64,000 nucleotides of DNA, taken from Anaerolineae bacterium. GTDB lineage: Bacteria > Chloroflexota > Anaerolineae > Aggregatilineales > Phototrophicaceae. Location of the stretch: NCBI GenBank assembly GCA_017303635.1, contig JAFLCG010000009.1:62001-126000 (forward strand). Direction: 5' to 3'. This document shows, one piece after another, positions 25,872 to 36,500 of the stretch. The notes beneath the pieces were generated by a model. The model was not told where the DNA came from, searched no databases, and was given only the letters and a program-made list of their open reading frames with translations. The position numbers and the translations under genes are program-made. The first letter of the stretch is position 1; each line of letters begins with the position of its first letter.

Positions 25872-28061
25872 ATGACACCTTCCGCATTGACCAAACTTTA
25901 CGAAGCACTAGGTGATCTTTCTCCAAATGATCAACTGCTGATTGAGAAAGCCTTTCAACGTGCTGAAGCAGCCCATGCCGGCCAAAAACGCAAATCAGGT
26001 GAACCCTACTTCATTCATCCCATCGCAGTGGCACAGATTCTGGCAGAAATGAAGCTGGACGCTGAATCAGTAGCTGCCGGTTTATTGCATGATGTCGTTG
26101 AGGATTGTGACATCACAGTCAGTGAACTCCGTCAAGAATTTGGCAAAGGGGTCGCCACGATTGTGGATGGCGTAAGTAAACTCAAAAATCTAGTTGATAA
26201 CAAAGCAAAAACTGGAGCAAGTGACAATGAGCTTGAATATTTCCGAAAAATGCTCCTTGCCATGGGTGATGATGTACGAGTGATTATTGTTAAGTTAGCA
26301 GACCGACTACACAATATGCGAACTCTGGATTTCATGCCAGTCGCAAAACAACGAAAAAAAGCACAAGAAACTTTAGACATTTTTGCCCCTTTAGCGAATC
26401 GACTCGGTATCTGGCAAATAAAATGGGAGTTGGAAGACCTAAGTTTTCGATATCTCAATTCTGAACCCTATTTCTCGATCTTACGGGGATTAGACGAGCG
26501 CCGATCAGTACGTGAAGCCTATATGCAAAAGGTCATCACAAAATTGCGTGAGGCTTTGGATACTGGTGGTATCGCCAAAGCAACCATCACAGGGAGACCT
26601 AAGCATATCTACAGCATCTTCAAAAAGATGGAACGCAAAAAAGTACCTTTAGCACAAATCTACGACGTACGGGCAGTGCGCGTCATCGTCGATGATGTTC
26701 CACAATGCTATCAGGCACTAGGTGTCGTCCACAATTTGTGGAAACCGATTCCAGGCGAATTTGATGACTACGTTGCAGTACCCAAAGACAACTTCTATCG
26801 TAGCCTGCATACAGCGGTCATTGATGATGAAGGCAAACATATCGAAGTTCAAATTCGAACGTGGCAAATGCATGAAGATGCTGAATATGGTATTGCGGCA
26901 CATTGGCGCTATAAGGAAGGCAATACCAAACAGCGGGATGAAGCTTTTGAGCAGCGATTGAGCTACTTGCGTCGATTAATGGAATTTGGGCCAAACATCG
27001 AAGATGCAGCTACTTTCGTTGATACAATGCGGTCAGAGGTATTCCAAGACCGCGTCTATGTGTTCAGTCCAAAAGGTGATATTTTTGACCTCCCTATTGG
27101 TTCAACACCTATTGACTTTGCATATCATGTTCATACAGACATTGGACATCGCTGCCGCGGGGCAAAAATCGGTGGACGAATAGTTAACCTGACGCATACT
27201 CTAAAAACAGGTGATCAAATTGAGATCCTGACCGCTAAACGAGGTGGTCCTAGCCTCGATTGGTTGAACCCCGATCTAGGTTATGTCCATACTGCTCGCG
27301 CTCGCGAAAAAATCAAGAACTGGTTCCGCAAGTTAGACCGTGAAAAAAACATCAGCACAGGTCGTGAGGTAGTCGAATATGAACTCAAGCGCCTGTCTTT
27401 AGAGTATTTGGCTTTTGATGATATTGCTACAGCTATGGGCAATTACAAGGTTGATGACTTTCTCGCACTAGTCGGTGCGGGTGATATCACCGGTGCGAAC
27501 ATTGCCAATAAATTACTAGAGCGTGAAACACAAGAACGCGAAGCACATCAAAAATCGACGCTCGAGACATTGGCGGAACAAGGCATTACCGCTACCCCAA
27601 AACTTGACACACCTGCTTCTGGAATTCAGATCATGGGTGCAGGTGGTATGTTAGTCCATTTTGCTCAGTGTTGTAGTCCAATGCCTGGTGACGAAATTAT
27701 CGGCTATGTTACTCGTGGACGAGGGGTCACTGTACACCGCCGAGATTGCCATAATATCCAAGCACAGAATGAAACTGAACGATTTATTGATGTCTCATGG
27801 GGAAATGCAACAGTCGAGGGACGTTATGCCGTCCCATTGGAAATTATGGCCTATGATCGTGAAGGCTTACTACGAGATATCAGCACAGTGATTGCTGATG
27901 AGAAAGTGAATATTTCACGGGTTGCGGTGTCTACCAAGCAACATATGGCAAAAGTACAAATGACGATGGAGATCACTAGTTTTCAGCAATTGACCCGAAT
28001 ACTCAGCAAGATCGAAAGAATCAAAAATGTGGTCGAAGCGCGACGCCGCCACATGGCCTAA
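25872..28061 (+). CDS. relA: Bifunctional (p)ppGpp synthetase/hydrolase
   Basis: 729 residues, the full Rel/SpoT layout. An N-terminal HD hydrolase has His73-Asp74 and the Glu77-Asp78 pair (LLHDVVED). A nucleotidyltransferase synthetase follows (TGRPKHIYSIFKKM, YDVRAVRVIVDD, DDYVAVPKDNFYRSLHT). Then come a TGS domain (VYVFSPKGDIFDLP), a Zn-type conserved Cys region (HFAQCCSPMPGD) and a C-terminal ACT domain. With both catalytic domains intact, it makes and degrades the stringent-response alarmone. The start is ATG 25872. A short regulator gene follows 29 bases later. Confidence 0.95.
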   Translation: MTPSALTKLYEALGDLSPNDQLLIEKAFQRAEAAHAGQKRKSGEPYFIHPIAVAQILAEMKLDAESVAAGLLHDVVEDCDITVSELRQEFGKGVATIVDGVSKLKNLVDNKAKTGASDNELEYFRKMLLAMGDDVRVIIVKLADRLHNMRTLDFMPVAKQRKKAQETLDIFAPLANRLGIWQIKWELEDLSFRYLNSEPYFSILRGLDERRSVREAYMQKVITKLREALDTGGIAKATITGRPKHIYSIFKKMERKKVPLAQIYDVRAVRVIVDDVPQCYQALGVVHNLWKPIPGEFDDYVAVPKDNFYRSLHTAVIDDEGKHIEVQIRTWQMHEDAEYGIAAHWRYKEGNTKQRDEAFEQRLSYLRRLMEFGPNIEDAATFVDTMRSEVFQDRVYVFSPKGDIFDLPIGSTPIDFAYHVHTDIGHRCRGAKIGGRIVNLTHTLKTGDQIEILTAKRGGPSLDWLNPDLGYVHTARAREKIKNWFRKLDREKNISTGREVVEYELKRLSLEYLAFDDIATAMGNYKVDDFLALVGAGDITGANIANKLLERETQEREAHQKSTLETLAEQGITATPKLDTPASGIQIMGAGGMLVHFAQCCSPMPGDEIIGYVTRGRGVTVHRRDCHNIQAQNETERFIDVSWGNATVEGRYAVPLEIMAYDREGLLRDISTVIADEKVNISRVAVSTKQHMAKVQMTMEITSFQQLTRILSKIERIKNVVEARRRHMA

Positions 28062-28090
28062 GCATAGGATTGTTTCAGCATAGAAATACT

Positions 28091-29086
28091 ATGTATCATT
28101 GGATACAGAGGGGCGCAAGCGATCAGTTACTAGAGATCGATTCGTCAATACGCATTCTTCTTGCCCATCCCCAACACAAAAGTCATCAAACACTTATAAG
28201 CTCTTTCTTGGACACTCAACCAGCAGTCTATTTAAAAGTTGATACTCTAGTCCACAATGTTAAAGATCTGGATATACAACTTCAGATCGCCTATGAGACT
28301 CACAGTATCCCCCAATCCCAATATAGAACATGTTCATTGATTCTGGATGCTACAGCTCCTATTGAGCCGCAAATCTTGATTGAGTTTTTTCAGAAATATC
28401 TACAGCAAACAGCAGAAGGAATATTGCTCTTTTGCAGTAGGAACTACCTAGATTTGATTGAACGCTTCCCGGAAATCAAGGCCGTCACAAAGCTCTGGCC
28501 CACAAGTAACGAGTGGATGCTAATCGACTATCTCCAGCGTGACCACCATCGTCAACTAGTTGAAGTTTACGCCTTAGGGTCAGGACGCGCTGTAGTCAAT
28601 GGCAACATGGTCACGGATTGGGGAGGAGAAATCCCTAAGAAACTGTTCTTCTATCTGATTGATCGTGAACTACAAACACGTCAGCAGATATTCGAGACGA
28701 TCTGGCCTAATTTGCCGGTTAGAGAGGCAACAAATCTATTCCATGTTACCAAACGCAAACTCAACGATGCGCTGAAGTTTGACTTGATGGTTTTTGGGGG
28801 AGGCTACTATCGCCTCTCACATGCAATTGATTTGCATTATGATGTAGCTACCTATATCACCACTTTACAAGAAAGTGCAGTTTCACAATCACACAAGAAC
28901 ATATCACTTCTCAAGCGCTGTGCGGCTATGTATCGGGGCGATTTCCTTACCGGACTAGAGGGAGAGTGGGTACAAATACGCAGAGATGAACTACGCAGAA
29001 CCCATGCAGAGATTCTAGCAAACCTAGATACTCGCAATCATCATCGAGAAAATGCCATTGGACAACACTCTAGGTATTCGCGTTGA
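28091..29086 (+). CDS. Short SARP/BTAD-like transcriptional regulator
   Basis: About 331 residues. The first 160 are unassigned. From about 165 there is a winged helix (YALGSGRAVVNG, KKLFFYLIDRELQTRQQIFETIWPN, FHVTKRKLNDAL) of the type that precedes BTAD domains, then the start of a BTAD-like helical region (YRGDFLTGLEGEW, RRDELRRTHAEIL). BTAD domains normally run about 150 residues; this one ends after about 80, with a basic, non-homologous-looking tail. It may be truncated by a late frameshift. I chose ATG 28091; a TTG at 28070 would add 7 residues. Regulated genes are unknown. It may be co-transcribed with rel. Confidence 0.65.
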   Translation: MYHWIQRGASDQLLEIDSSIRILLAHPQHKSHQTLISSFLDTQPAVYLKVDTLVHNVKDLDIQLQIAYETHSIPQSQYRTCSLILDATAPIEPQILIEFFQKYLQQTAEGILLFCSRNYLDLIERFPEIKAVTKLWPTSNEWMLIDYLQRDHHRQLVEVYALGSGRAVVNGNMVTDWGGEIPKKLFFYLIDRELQTRQQIFETIWPNLPVREATNLFHVTKRKLNDALKFDLMVFGGGYYRLSHAIDLHYDVATYITTLQESAVSQSHKNISLLKRCAAMYRGDFLTGLEGEWVQIRRDELRRTHAEILANLDTRNHHRENAIGQHSRYSR

Positions 29087-29223
29087 ATCTGTTGCTTGAG
29101 CAATATGCGCACAATCTCCATCGTATCCCCACGATAACCGTCCAAAAGGCACGTATTCTTCCATGACGGAAAGCTAAAGTGGAGAATACAAATGGCACGG
29201 ACTATATCAATGTAGGTCTGCGG

Positions 29224-31686
29224 TTAAGTCATCTCCAGGTCGGGTTCCGCAATACGCGGTTGATAGATTACCACACCAACAATTGACTCTTTGGATCGCA
29301 ACGACATCATGATATCACCGCCGTTACGGCCACGCGCTACCTGAGGAGCACGTCCCAGGCGCATGTAGTAAGGTTTGTTTCGATCTGTGAGTGCGATTAA
29401 ATTATCATCCATACGACCAATTGCAGCTGCCGCCAGCCCTGCGCTACCGGGAGGCAAGCGCATAGCTATAACACCGCTACCAGCACGTCCCTGCACCGGG
29501 TAATCACTCACAGGTGATACTTTTCCCACACCATCATTGGTTATACACCACACATATTGGTTCGGTACAACGATCAACGCACTAATCACCTTATCGCGCT
29601 GACCGGCTAACTTGATACCGCGCATTCCGCCAGCACCTAATCCAGTAGGACGTACTTCTTGCTCACTAAAACGTATCGCTTGCCCTTGATATGTCGTCAA
29701 AATGACTTCATTGTCGCCGATGGTTGGTAGTACCCAACCAAGTCGGTCGCCTTGTTCGACATCCATCACTTTGAAGACATTCGACTTTGAGCCAGGCAAA
29801 TCCTCGATTTTCAACCGCTTAACTTCACCGCCTTCACTAGCAAAGAGCAGGTATCCGGCTTCCAGGTTACCTGGCAAACTAATGGCAGCAGTAATTTCCG
29901 CGGTACCAGGCAACGCCGATAGACTACTAAAAATCGTACCCTCGACCGGGTCATTGACCTGAGGGATTTGATGGACCGGGATCGTCACGCACTGACCATC
30001 AGATGTAAACAGGTAGATCAATTGAGTCGTGCTACTGTCCATGATGAATCGAGGTGGTTCCGACACATCTGCGGTCACTTTTGGTTGAACATAGTCATAG
30101 CCACGCCCCAATTTGCCACCCACCGTCAATGTTACCCATGCATCTTCAGTGGGCATTAGCAGTGAATCGGCTGTGACCGCCGTAGCAGTACTATCAGCAA
30201 TTAACGTCCGGCGAGGATCGTTATAGGCTTGTTTGACCGTAGTAAGTTCTTCAGCAATCACATTGCGCTGCTGTTTCGGACTGGCAAGTAAGCTTTCCAG
30301 ATATTTGATCAGCTTGACCTTTTCCTTATGCTCGTCTTCAATTTTCTTGCGCTCCAAAGCTGCCAAGCGCCGCAACTGCATATCAAGAATGGCTTGTGCC
30401 TGCACTTCATCAATCTTTAGGAGCGACATCAAGTTAGTTCGCGCGGTTTCTGCGTTCTGGGACTTCCGAATGGTAGCTATGACCTTGTCAAGCGCATCAA
30501 GTGCCTTAAGTAAACCTTCGAGGATATGGGCACGCTCACGAGCACGATTCAGATCAAATTCACTGCGCCGACGGACAACTTCTAACCGATGATCGAGATA
30601 GACTTTGAGTACTTGCTTTAGACTCAGTAGACGAGGCTCACCATCCACTAGAGCCAATACAATAATGCCAAAGGTTTCTTGTAAAGGAGTGAGTTTGAAT
30701 AGTGCATTGAGCACTTTGTCAGGTTCTGCCCCACGCTGCAACTCAATAACCAATCGCAACCCTTGTCGGTCGGACTCATCCCGCATGTCGGCGAGTCCCT
30801 CTAGTTTGCCATCCCGAACCAAGGATGCCACACGCTCAATCAAGGCAGATTTATTCGTCTGGTAAGGCAATTCGCTGACAATAATGCGAGATTTGCCGCG
30901 TCCCATATCTTCAAAATGGACCTTGGCACGAATGGTGATCTTGCCGCGACCAGTCGCATAGGCACTGACAAGTGTATCCTCCCCATCCTCGAGACCATCC
31001 ATATGTCTGAATACCAAACCACCAGTTGGGAAGTCTGGCCCTTTGACAAAATTCATCAAATCAGAGACGGTTATATCCTCGAACTTATCCCAATTATTGA
31101 GCATATAGACCAATGCATCACAAACTTCCCCGAGGTTATGTGGAGGAATATTCGTAGACATCCCGACTGCAATACCCGAAGAACCGTTCACTAGCAGATT
31201 GGGAATGCTGCAAGGCAACACTGCAGGTTCGCGCAAACTGCCGTCGAAATTATCAACAAAGTCAACTGTCTCTTTATCAATATCGACAAGAAGTTCCTCG
31301 CCAATATCGGCCATACGGGCTTCGGTATAACGCATAGCTGCAGCACCGTCGCCATCAATGCTGCCAAAGTTACCCTGCCCATCAACCAGCATATAGCGCA
31401 GCGAGAAATCCTGTGCCAACCGCACCATTGATTCGTAAACCGCGGCATCACCATGTGGGTGATATTTACCCAGCACTTCACCAACGATACGAGCGCTTTT
31501 CTTGTAGGGCGAATCTGCTCTGATGCCCATATCATGCATCGCATAGAGAATACGACGATGCACAGGCTTAAGCCCATCGCGTGCATCAGGCAACGCGCGC
31601 GCCACGATCACACTCATAGCGTAATCGAGGTAGGCCGCACGCATTTCCTGACCAATGTTAACTTGACGAACAGCACCGTCGCTCAT
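29224..31686 (-). CDS. gyrA: Type IIA DNA topoisomerase subunit A (GyrA/ParC)
   Basis: About 820 residues. It is the DNA-cleaving subunit. The winged helix has HPHGDAAVYESMVRLAQ, and the active-site tyrosine is Tyr120 (AAAMRYTEARM). The quinolone-contact positions equivalent to E. coli Ser83 and Asp87 are Ala81 and Glu85. A beta-pinwheel C-terminal domain follows, with repeats such as GLGAGGMRGIKL. I see no QRRGGxG GyrA box, which marks supercoiling gyrases, so it could be a topoisomerase IV-like subunit. I chose ATG 31686, with GAGG 6 bases upstream and an N terminus matching the E. coli MSD start; ATG 31716 is an alternative. gyrB is not adjacent. Confidence 0.9.
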   Translation of the reverse strand: MSDGAVRQVNIGQEMRAAYLDYAMSVIVARALPDARDGLKPVHRRILYAMHDMGIRADSPYKKSARIVGEVLGKYHPHGDAAVYESMVRLAQDFSLRYMLVDGQGNFGSIDGDGAAAMRYTEARMADIGEELLVDIDKETVDFVDNFDGSLREPAVLPCSIPNLLVNGSSGIAVGMSTNIPPHNLGEVCDALVYMLNNWDKFEDITVSDLMNFVKGPDFPTGGLVFRHMDGLEDGEDTLVSAYATGRGKITIRAKVHFEDMGRGKSRIIVSELPYQTNKSALIERVASLVRDGKLEGLADMRDESDRQGLRLVIELQRGAEPDKVLNALFKLTPLQETFGIIVLALVDGEPRLLSLKQVLKVYLDHRLEVVRRRSEFDLNRARERAHILEGLLKALDALDKVIATIRKSQNAETARTNLMSLLKIDEVQAQAILDMQLRRLAALERKKIEDEHKEKVKLIKYLESLLASPKQQRNVIAEELTTVKQAYNDPRRTLIADSTATAVTADSLLMPTEDAWVTLTVGGKLGRGYDYVQPKVTADVSEPPRFIMDSSTTQLIYLFTSDGQCVTIPVHQIPQVNDPVEGTIFSSLSALPGTAEITAAISLPGNLEAGYLLFASEGGEVKRLKIEDLPGSKSNVFKVMDVEQGDRLGWVLPTIGDNEVILTTYQGQAIRFSEQEVRPTGLGAGGMRGIKLAGQRDKVISALIVVPNQYVWCITNDGVGKVSPVSDYPVQGRAGSGVIAMRLPPGSAGLAAAAIGRMDDNLIALTDRNKPYYMRLGRAPQVARGRNGGDIMMSLRSKESIVGVVIYQPRIAEPDLEMT

Positions 31687-31790
31687 ACGATCCTCGGTAT
31701 CAGTAGATGAAGGCATGTTGTTAGCTCACTCAGCGTGATCGGTATTCTAGGGTTGAATGAAAGGTGTGTCAAAGATAAAACACCTGTTCT

Positions 31791-31799
31791 ATTATAACA
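31791..31799 (-). promoter_or_regulatory. Extended -10 element upstream of gyrA
   Basis: On the minus strand this reads TGTTATAAT, a perfect TATAAT with the TGn extension, which can work without a good -35. It is about 105 bases before the chosen gyrA ATG. A weak stem (AGGTGT / ACACCT) lies in the leader between. Confidence 0.55.
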
Positions 31800-31879
31800 C
31801 AGACGGGAAACCTGCGCTTCCCCGACTCTTGTCTTAACATCGTAGTCGCATCAACGAGCTTATGGTAGTATGACCCCTC

Positions 31880-33454
31880 ATGAAAAACTACCATCACCCT
31901 CTGATTACTGTCATTTATGCCTGCTGCGTATTCCTGATCGCGGCCTGTGAACCACAGGAACCTATTCGGGTATATGTAACTCCCACGCCTCAAACCTCTG
32001 GGGCTACAAGCACCGCTATTCCCACAATTTCACTACCAACCGCAACTGAAGAACAGACAGCAGTTGTTGAAGTGACCGCTACGCCGGCTAGCCTAGATCT
32101 TGGCGAGATTAACAGTACACCAACAACGACTTTTATTGGGCCAGTAGTTGGTGAAAGCTACACACTTCCACCAACTTCTACGTTGCGCCCAACCAACACC
32201 CCTACTCTAACTATCGAAGTACCCATTACAGCAACACCAACTAGTGAACCAACCATACCTGCGCTGTCCCCAACTCCGCTCCCCGCTGGACCAGTTCCGA
32301 CCCAGTTACCGATGCCTAACTTAAACCCAGATATGATGGGGGTGCAACTTGACCCAACTCTCAATCAGCAAGATTGGAATCAAGCCATTTCTGATCTTCA
32401 GAGATTAGGTGTGCGGTGGTTAAAGGTACAAATTTCGTGGGATCAAATGCAACCGAATGGCCCCGATGAAATCAGCGAAGACTTGAAGCGGCTGGAAATA
32501 TACTTGAAAAGCGCTCATAACAATGGATCAGGCTTTAGCATCATGTTGAGTTTTGCCAAAGCCCCATTGTGGGCGAGAAGCAATGACGATCAATCTGGGC
32601 CACCAGATGATCCCAATGCACTGGCGAATTTCATCACCATGGTGCTAGATCGGGTTGGAATCGCGACTTATGCGGTGGAGATCTGGAATGAACCCAATCT
32701 AGTACGAGAGTGGGTTGGTCAGCCGCTAACTGGTCAATCCTACATGCAATACTTTGTGCCTGCCTACAATGCAATTAAGACCTGGTCGGCAGCAAAGGCA
32801 CAAGATCCGAACGAGCCGCTCCGACACAGCATTCAGATTATCACAGCTGGTTTAGCTCCCACAGGGGAGAATCCGGCGGCAGGTTCCCGCAATGACCGAA
32901 CCTATCTGCAAGAGATGTTTGCTGCTGGGTTAGGACAGTACACTGATGCAGCCATCGGCATCCATCCCTATGGTTGGTGGCACCCGCCAACAGCCACTTG
33001 CTGTTCGGATGATCCCCGTGGCTGGAACAACGACCCACATTTTTTCTTCGCGGACAACATCCGCGATTTTCGCCAGGTCATGGAAGCATCAGGTGCTGGA
33101 TCAATGCAGATGTGGATCACTGAGGTTGGGTATGCGACCTGGGAACATTTGGCAGGAGATGCTCCGCAACAGTGGATGACGTACATTGGTGAATGCCAGC
33201 AGGGCAATTACACGGTAGAAGCCTTCCAATATGTGCAATCACTTCCCTATATGGGACCCATGATCCTGTGGAACCTTAACTGGGCAATGCTCACAGGAAT
33301 GGTTGAAAACCGGGATGAACGAGCTGCCTACAGTCTGATTGTACCGCTGCCAATCCGCGAACGGGCTGCTTACTGGATGCTATATGATGCTATCCGTCCC
33401 GATGAACAATTGGCAGATTATGCTCGTTGTAGAGGGGCGAATGTTAGCGGCTAG
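31880..33454 (+). CDS. Glycosidase-like lipoprotein (clan A beta/alpha barrel)
   Basis: 524 residues. The N terminus has a lipobox (FLIAAC), then about 120 residues of Thr/Pro-rich linker. Residues about 150-510 look like a (beta/alpha)8 glycoside hydrolase of clan GH-A. IWNEPN carries the acid/base Glu, WITEVGYATW the candidate nucleophile Glu, and the HPYGWWHPP loop is typical. The order Asn-Glu-Pro then Glu matches GH5/GH39-like enzymes. It is probably lipid-anchored outside the cell. The substrate is not known; neighbours give no help. It ends in a strong terminator shared with rpoC. Confidence 0.78.
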   Translation: MKNYHHPLITVIYACCVFLIAACEPQEPIRVYVTPTPQTSGATSTAIPTISLPTATEEQTAVVEVTATPASLDLGEINSTPTTTFIGPVVGESYTLPPTSTLRPTNTPTLTIEVPITATPTSEPTIPALSPTPLPAGPVPTQLPMPNLNPDMMGVQLDPTLNQQDWNQAISDLQRLGVRWLKVQISWDQMQPNGPDEISEDLKRLEIYLKSAHNNGSGFSIMLSFAKAPLWARSNDDQSGPPDDPNALANFITMVLDRVGIATYAVEIWNEPNLVREWVGQPLTGQSYMQYFVPAYNAIKTWSAAKAQDPNEPLRHSIQIITAGLAPTGENPAAGSRNDRTYLQEMFAAGLGQYTDAAIGIHPYGWWHPPTATCCSDDPRGWNNDPHFFFADNIRDFRQVMEASGAGSMQMWITEVGYATWEHLAGDAPQQWMTYIGECQQGNYTVEAFQYVQSLPYMGPMILWNLNWAMLTGMVENRDERAAYSLIVPLPIRERAAYWMLYDAIRPDEQLADYARCRGANVSG

Positions 33455-33484
33455 AAAAGTCAAGTGCCACTCACTCTTATAGAA

Positions 33485-33526
33485 AATAAAAAGGGATTGC
33501 GGTTGTGACCGCAATCCCTTTTTATT
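33485..33526. terminator. Strong bidirectional terminator between glycosidase and rpoC
   Basis: A 19-bp perfect stem with loop TGTG (centre GGT-TGTG-ACC) and A-rich/T-rich ends, including CCCTTTTTATT. It lies 31 bases after the lipoprotein stop and 12 before the rpoC stop, and can terminate both. Confidence 0.93.
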
Positions 33527-33538
33527 TACAGTAAACAC

Positions 33539-36500
33539 CTAGGCGTTTGAGCCCATCTCCTCCATATCGGAGTCATCATAGTCGCCAGAGTCCACGTCGA
33601 GCGCCCCTTGTGCCTCGAGAGTGACATTGGGAGCAACTAATTCGCGATCCTGGTACGTATGGAACCCGGTGCCTGCCGGGATGAGCTTACCGATGATGAC
33701 ATTCTCCTTGAGACCATAGAGTTTGTCCATCTTGCCCTCGATGGCGGCACCTGCCAACACCTTGATCGTATGCTGGAAGCTAGAAGCAGACAGGAAGCTA
33801 TCTGTGCTAAGAGCACATTTCGTAATGCCCAGCAGCATCGGTGCTGCCGATGCAGGTTCGCCACCATCTGCCATAATGCGGCTGTTGAGGTCCAACAAGC
33901 GCAGCTTATCGATCATTTCGCCAGGGAGCAACCCGGTATCACCGCTACGCGTAATCTGCACCCGGCCCAACATCTTGCGGATGACGATCTCAAAGTGCTT
34001 ATCCGCGATATTCACGCCCTGGTTACGATAGACCTTCTGGATTTCGGTCAACAAGTACATCTGTGTAGCATCTTGACCCAGAATTCGCAGAATGCGGTGC
34101 GGGTTCTTCGCACCTTCTGTCAATTGCATACCCGGGTAAACCTGTGAGCCTTCTGCCGCTTCAGGAACGAGACGGGCATTAGATGGAATTTCGTATTCCA
34201 TTTCCTCGCGTCGTTCATAACGGATGTAAAGTTGATGCCCTTCCAGGTGGATGATACCCTTCATCTTGGCGATGATTTTATTCTCACCACCGACTTCCTG
34301 GGCAACAACATCACCTTCCTTAACGACAGATTCATCCTCAACCATCACATCCCAACCAACCGGGATCTCATATTGCTCGCTAAATGCCTCGCTATTGATG
34401 ACCGTTGCGATACGGACACCATCACGACGGCTCAGTCGCAGGGTACCACCAATATCGGTGATAACCGCCTCGCCTTTAGGCTTCTTGCGGGCTTCGAAGA
34501 GTTCTTCGACACGCGGCAGACCGCTGGTGATGTCACCAGATGCCTGGGCCGTACCACCGCTGTGGAATGTCCGAAGGGTCAACTGCGTACCTGGTTCACC
34601 GATTGATTGGGCAGCAACAATTCCGACTGCAGCGCCAATTTCAACCATATCGCCGCGACCCAGATCGCGCCCATAACACAGAGCACAAATGCCGTGAATC
34701 AGCGAGCAGGTCATCGGGCTACGAACATGAGCCAGATCGAGTTTACTTTCCTGAATGCGTGCAGCCTTATCTTCGTCAATCATCTCATTGCGAGCGACCA
34801 ACAATTCTCCGGTTTCAGGATCATAGGTATCACTCGCAGCGCAGCGCCCAATAATGCGCTCATAAAGCGTCTGACCAGCGACATCGTCCTTCCGATTGAC
34901 CCAAACCCCGGCATCAGTACCACAGTCCGTTCGGTTGACAATCACGTCCTGCGCTACATCCACGAGACGTCGGGTAAGATAACCGGCATCAGCAGTACGA
35001 AGTGCGGTATCCGCCAAACCTTTACGAGCACCGTGTGTGGAGATGAAATACTCCAGCGCGGTCAAGCCTTCACGGAAATGACTGCGGATAGGTAGATCGA
35101 TAATGCGACCAGATGGATCGGCCATCAAACCGCGCATACCCGCTAGCTGAGTAATCGGACCAAAACCACCTTTGGTCGATCCTGAAATCGCCATGATGGC
35201 AATCGGACCAAACGGATCAAGCGCACCCTTGATGAGATCTTGCAGGCGATCCTTAGCACGGGTCCATTCATCAATGGTGATCTGATAACGTTCGTCTTCG
35301 GTCAACAAACCACGACGGAAGTCACGTTCGGCACCATCCACGATGGTTTCCGCTTCAGAGAGGATATCACGGCGCTCATCCGGCACTGTTAGGTCATTGA
35401 CCGCGATGGTAGTGCCAGAGATGGTGGCGTAGTGGAAACCTGTATTCTTGATGGCATCGACTACATCAGTGGTGATGTCCCCACCAACCTGCTGATAGCT
35501 ACGGGCCACCAAATCCTGCAATTCCTTCTTGCCCATCGTCTTCTGCTCAAAGCGCAGCTGGTCAGGAAGGATTCGGTTAAAGATTGCGCGCCCCACAGTA
35601 CATGCTTCAGGTTCATCCTGAGGTGCGGAGGCATCATTGTAGTTACCGAGCAAGATTGGCGTATGCAGGCCAACAATACCCAGATTGTAGAGGTACTCGA
35701 CCTCATCCATATCGGCAACTTTACGGCGCTCATGCAGGTTGGTAAAGACAACCTTATCGCCCAGATTCTTTTTGGCGATGAGTTTCTTCATCTCGACCGC
35801 GTTGACAAGGATGCAGTCGACCTGTCCCTCGAGAAGCGCACGGATGGTGTGGTCTGCCGCTTTCTCGACTACTTTGGTACGCCCATTTGCATCGGTCTCG
35901 GTCACGTCTTTAAAGACGACCGTACCAGGCAGTTCATGATTAAGAGCGTAATAGTAGCCATTGCCACGGAAAGGCACACCGACCTTTGCCTTTGCATCCG
36001 TCTTCAAGGCATCGATACTACGGTACTTATCGGCCTTCTTGGGGGTTGAGACAATTTCGACGGTCGGATCCATAGTCAGATAGTAGCAACCCAGCACCAT
36101 ATCCTTCGACGGGCCGACGATAGGTGCACCATCTGCTGGCTTCAACAGGTTGCGAGTACTCAGCATGAGTTCACGCGCTTCCGTCACCGCTTTATCGCTC
36201 AACGGAACGTGAACCGCCATCTGATCGCCATCAAAGTCTGCATTAAAGGCCGCGCAGACCAGAGGATGAATCTGAATAGCCTTGCCTTCTACCAACTGTG
36301 GTTCAAACGCTTGAATACCGAGGCGATGAAGCGTAGGAGCACGGTTCAGGAGTACTGGACGTTCCTTAATAACCTCCTCAAGGACCTCCCAAACTTCAGG
36401 TTTCTCGCGCTCAATGATGCGCTTGGCACCTTTGACATTACTGGCATAGTTGTAACGTACCAGGCGGCTAATGACGAACGGTCGGTAAAGCTCGAGCGCC

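Noticed and set aside
35432..36049. Long plus-strand frame opposite rpoC
   Set aside because: Shadow of the rpoC coding frame.
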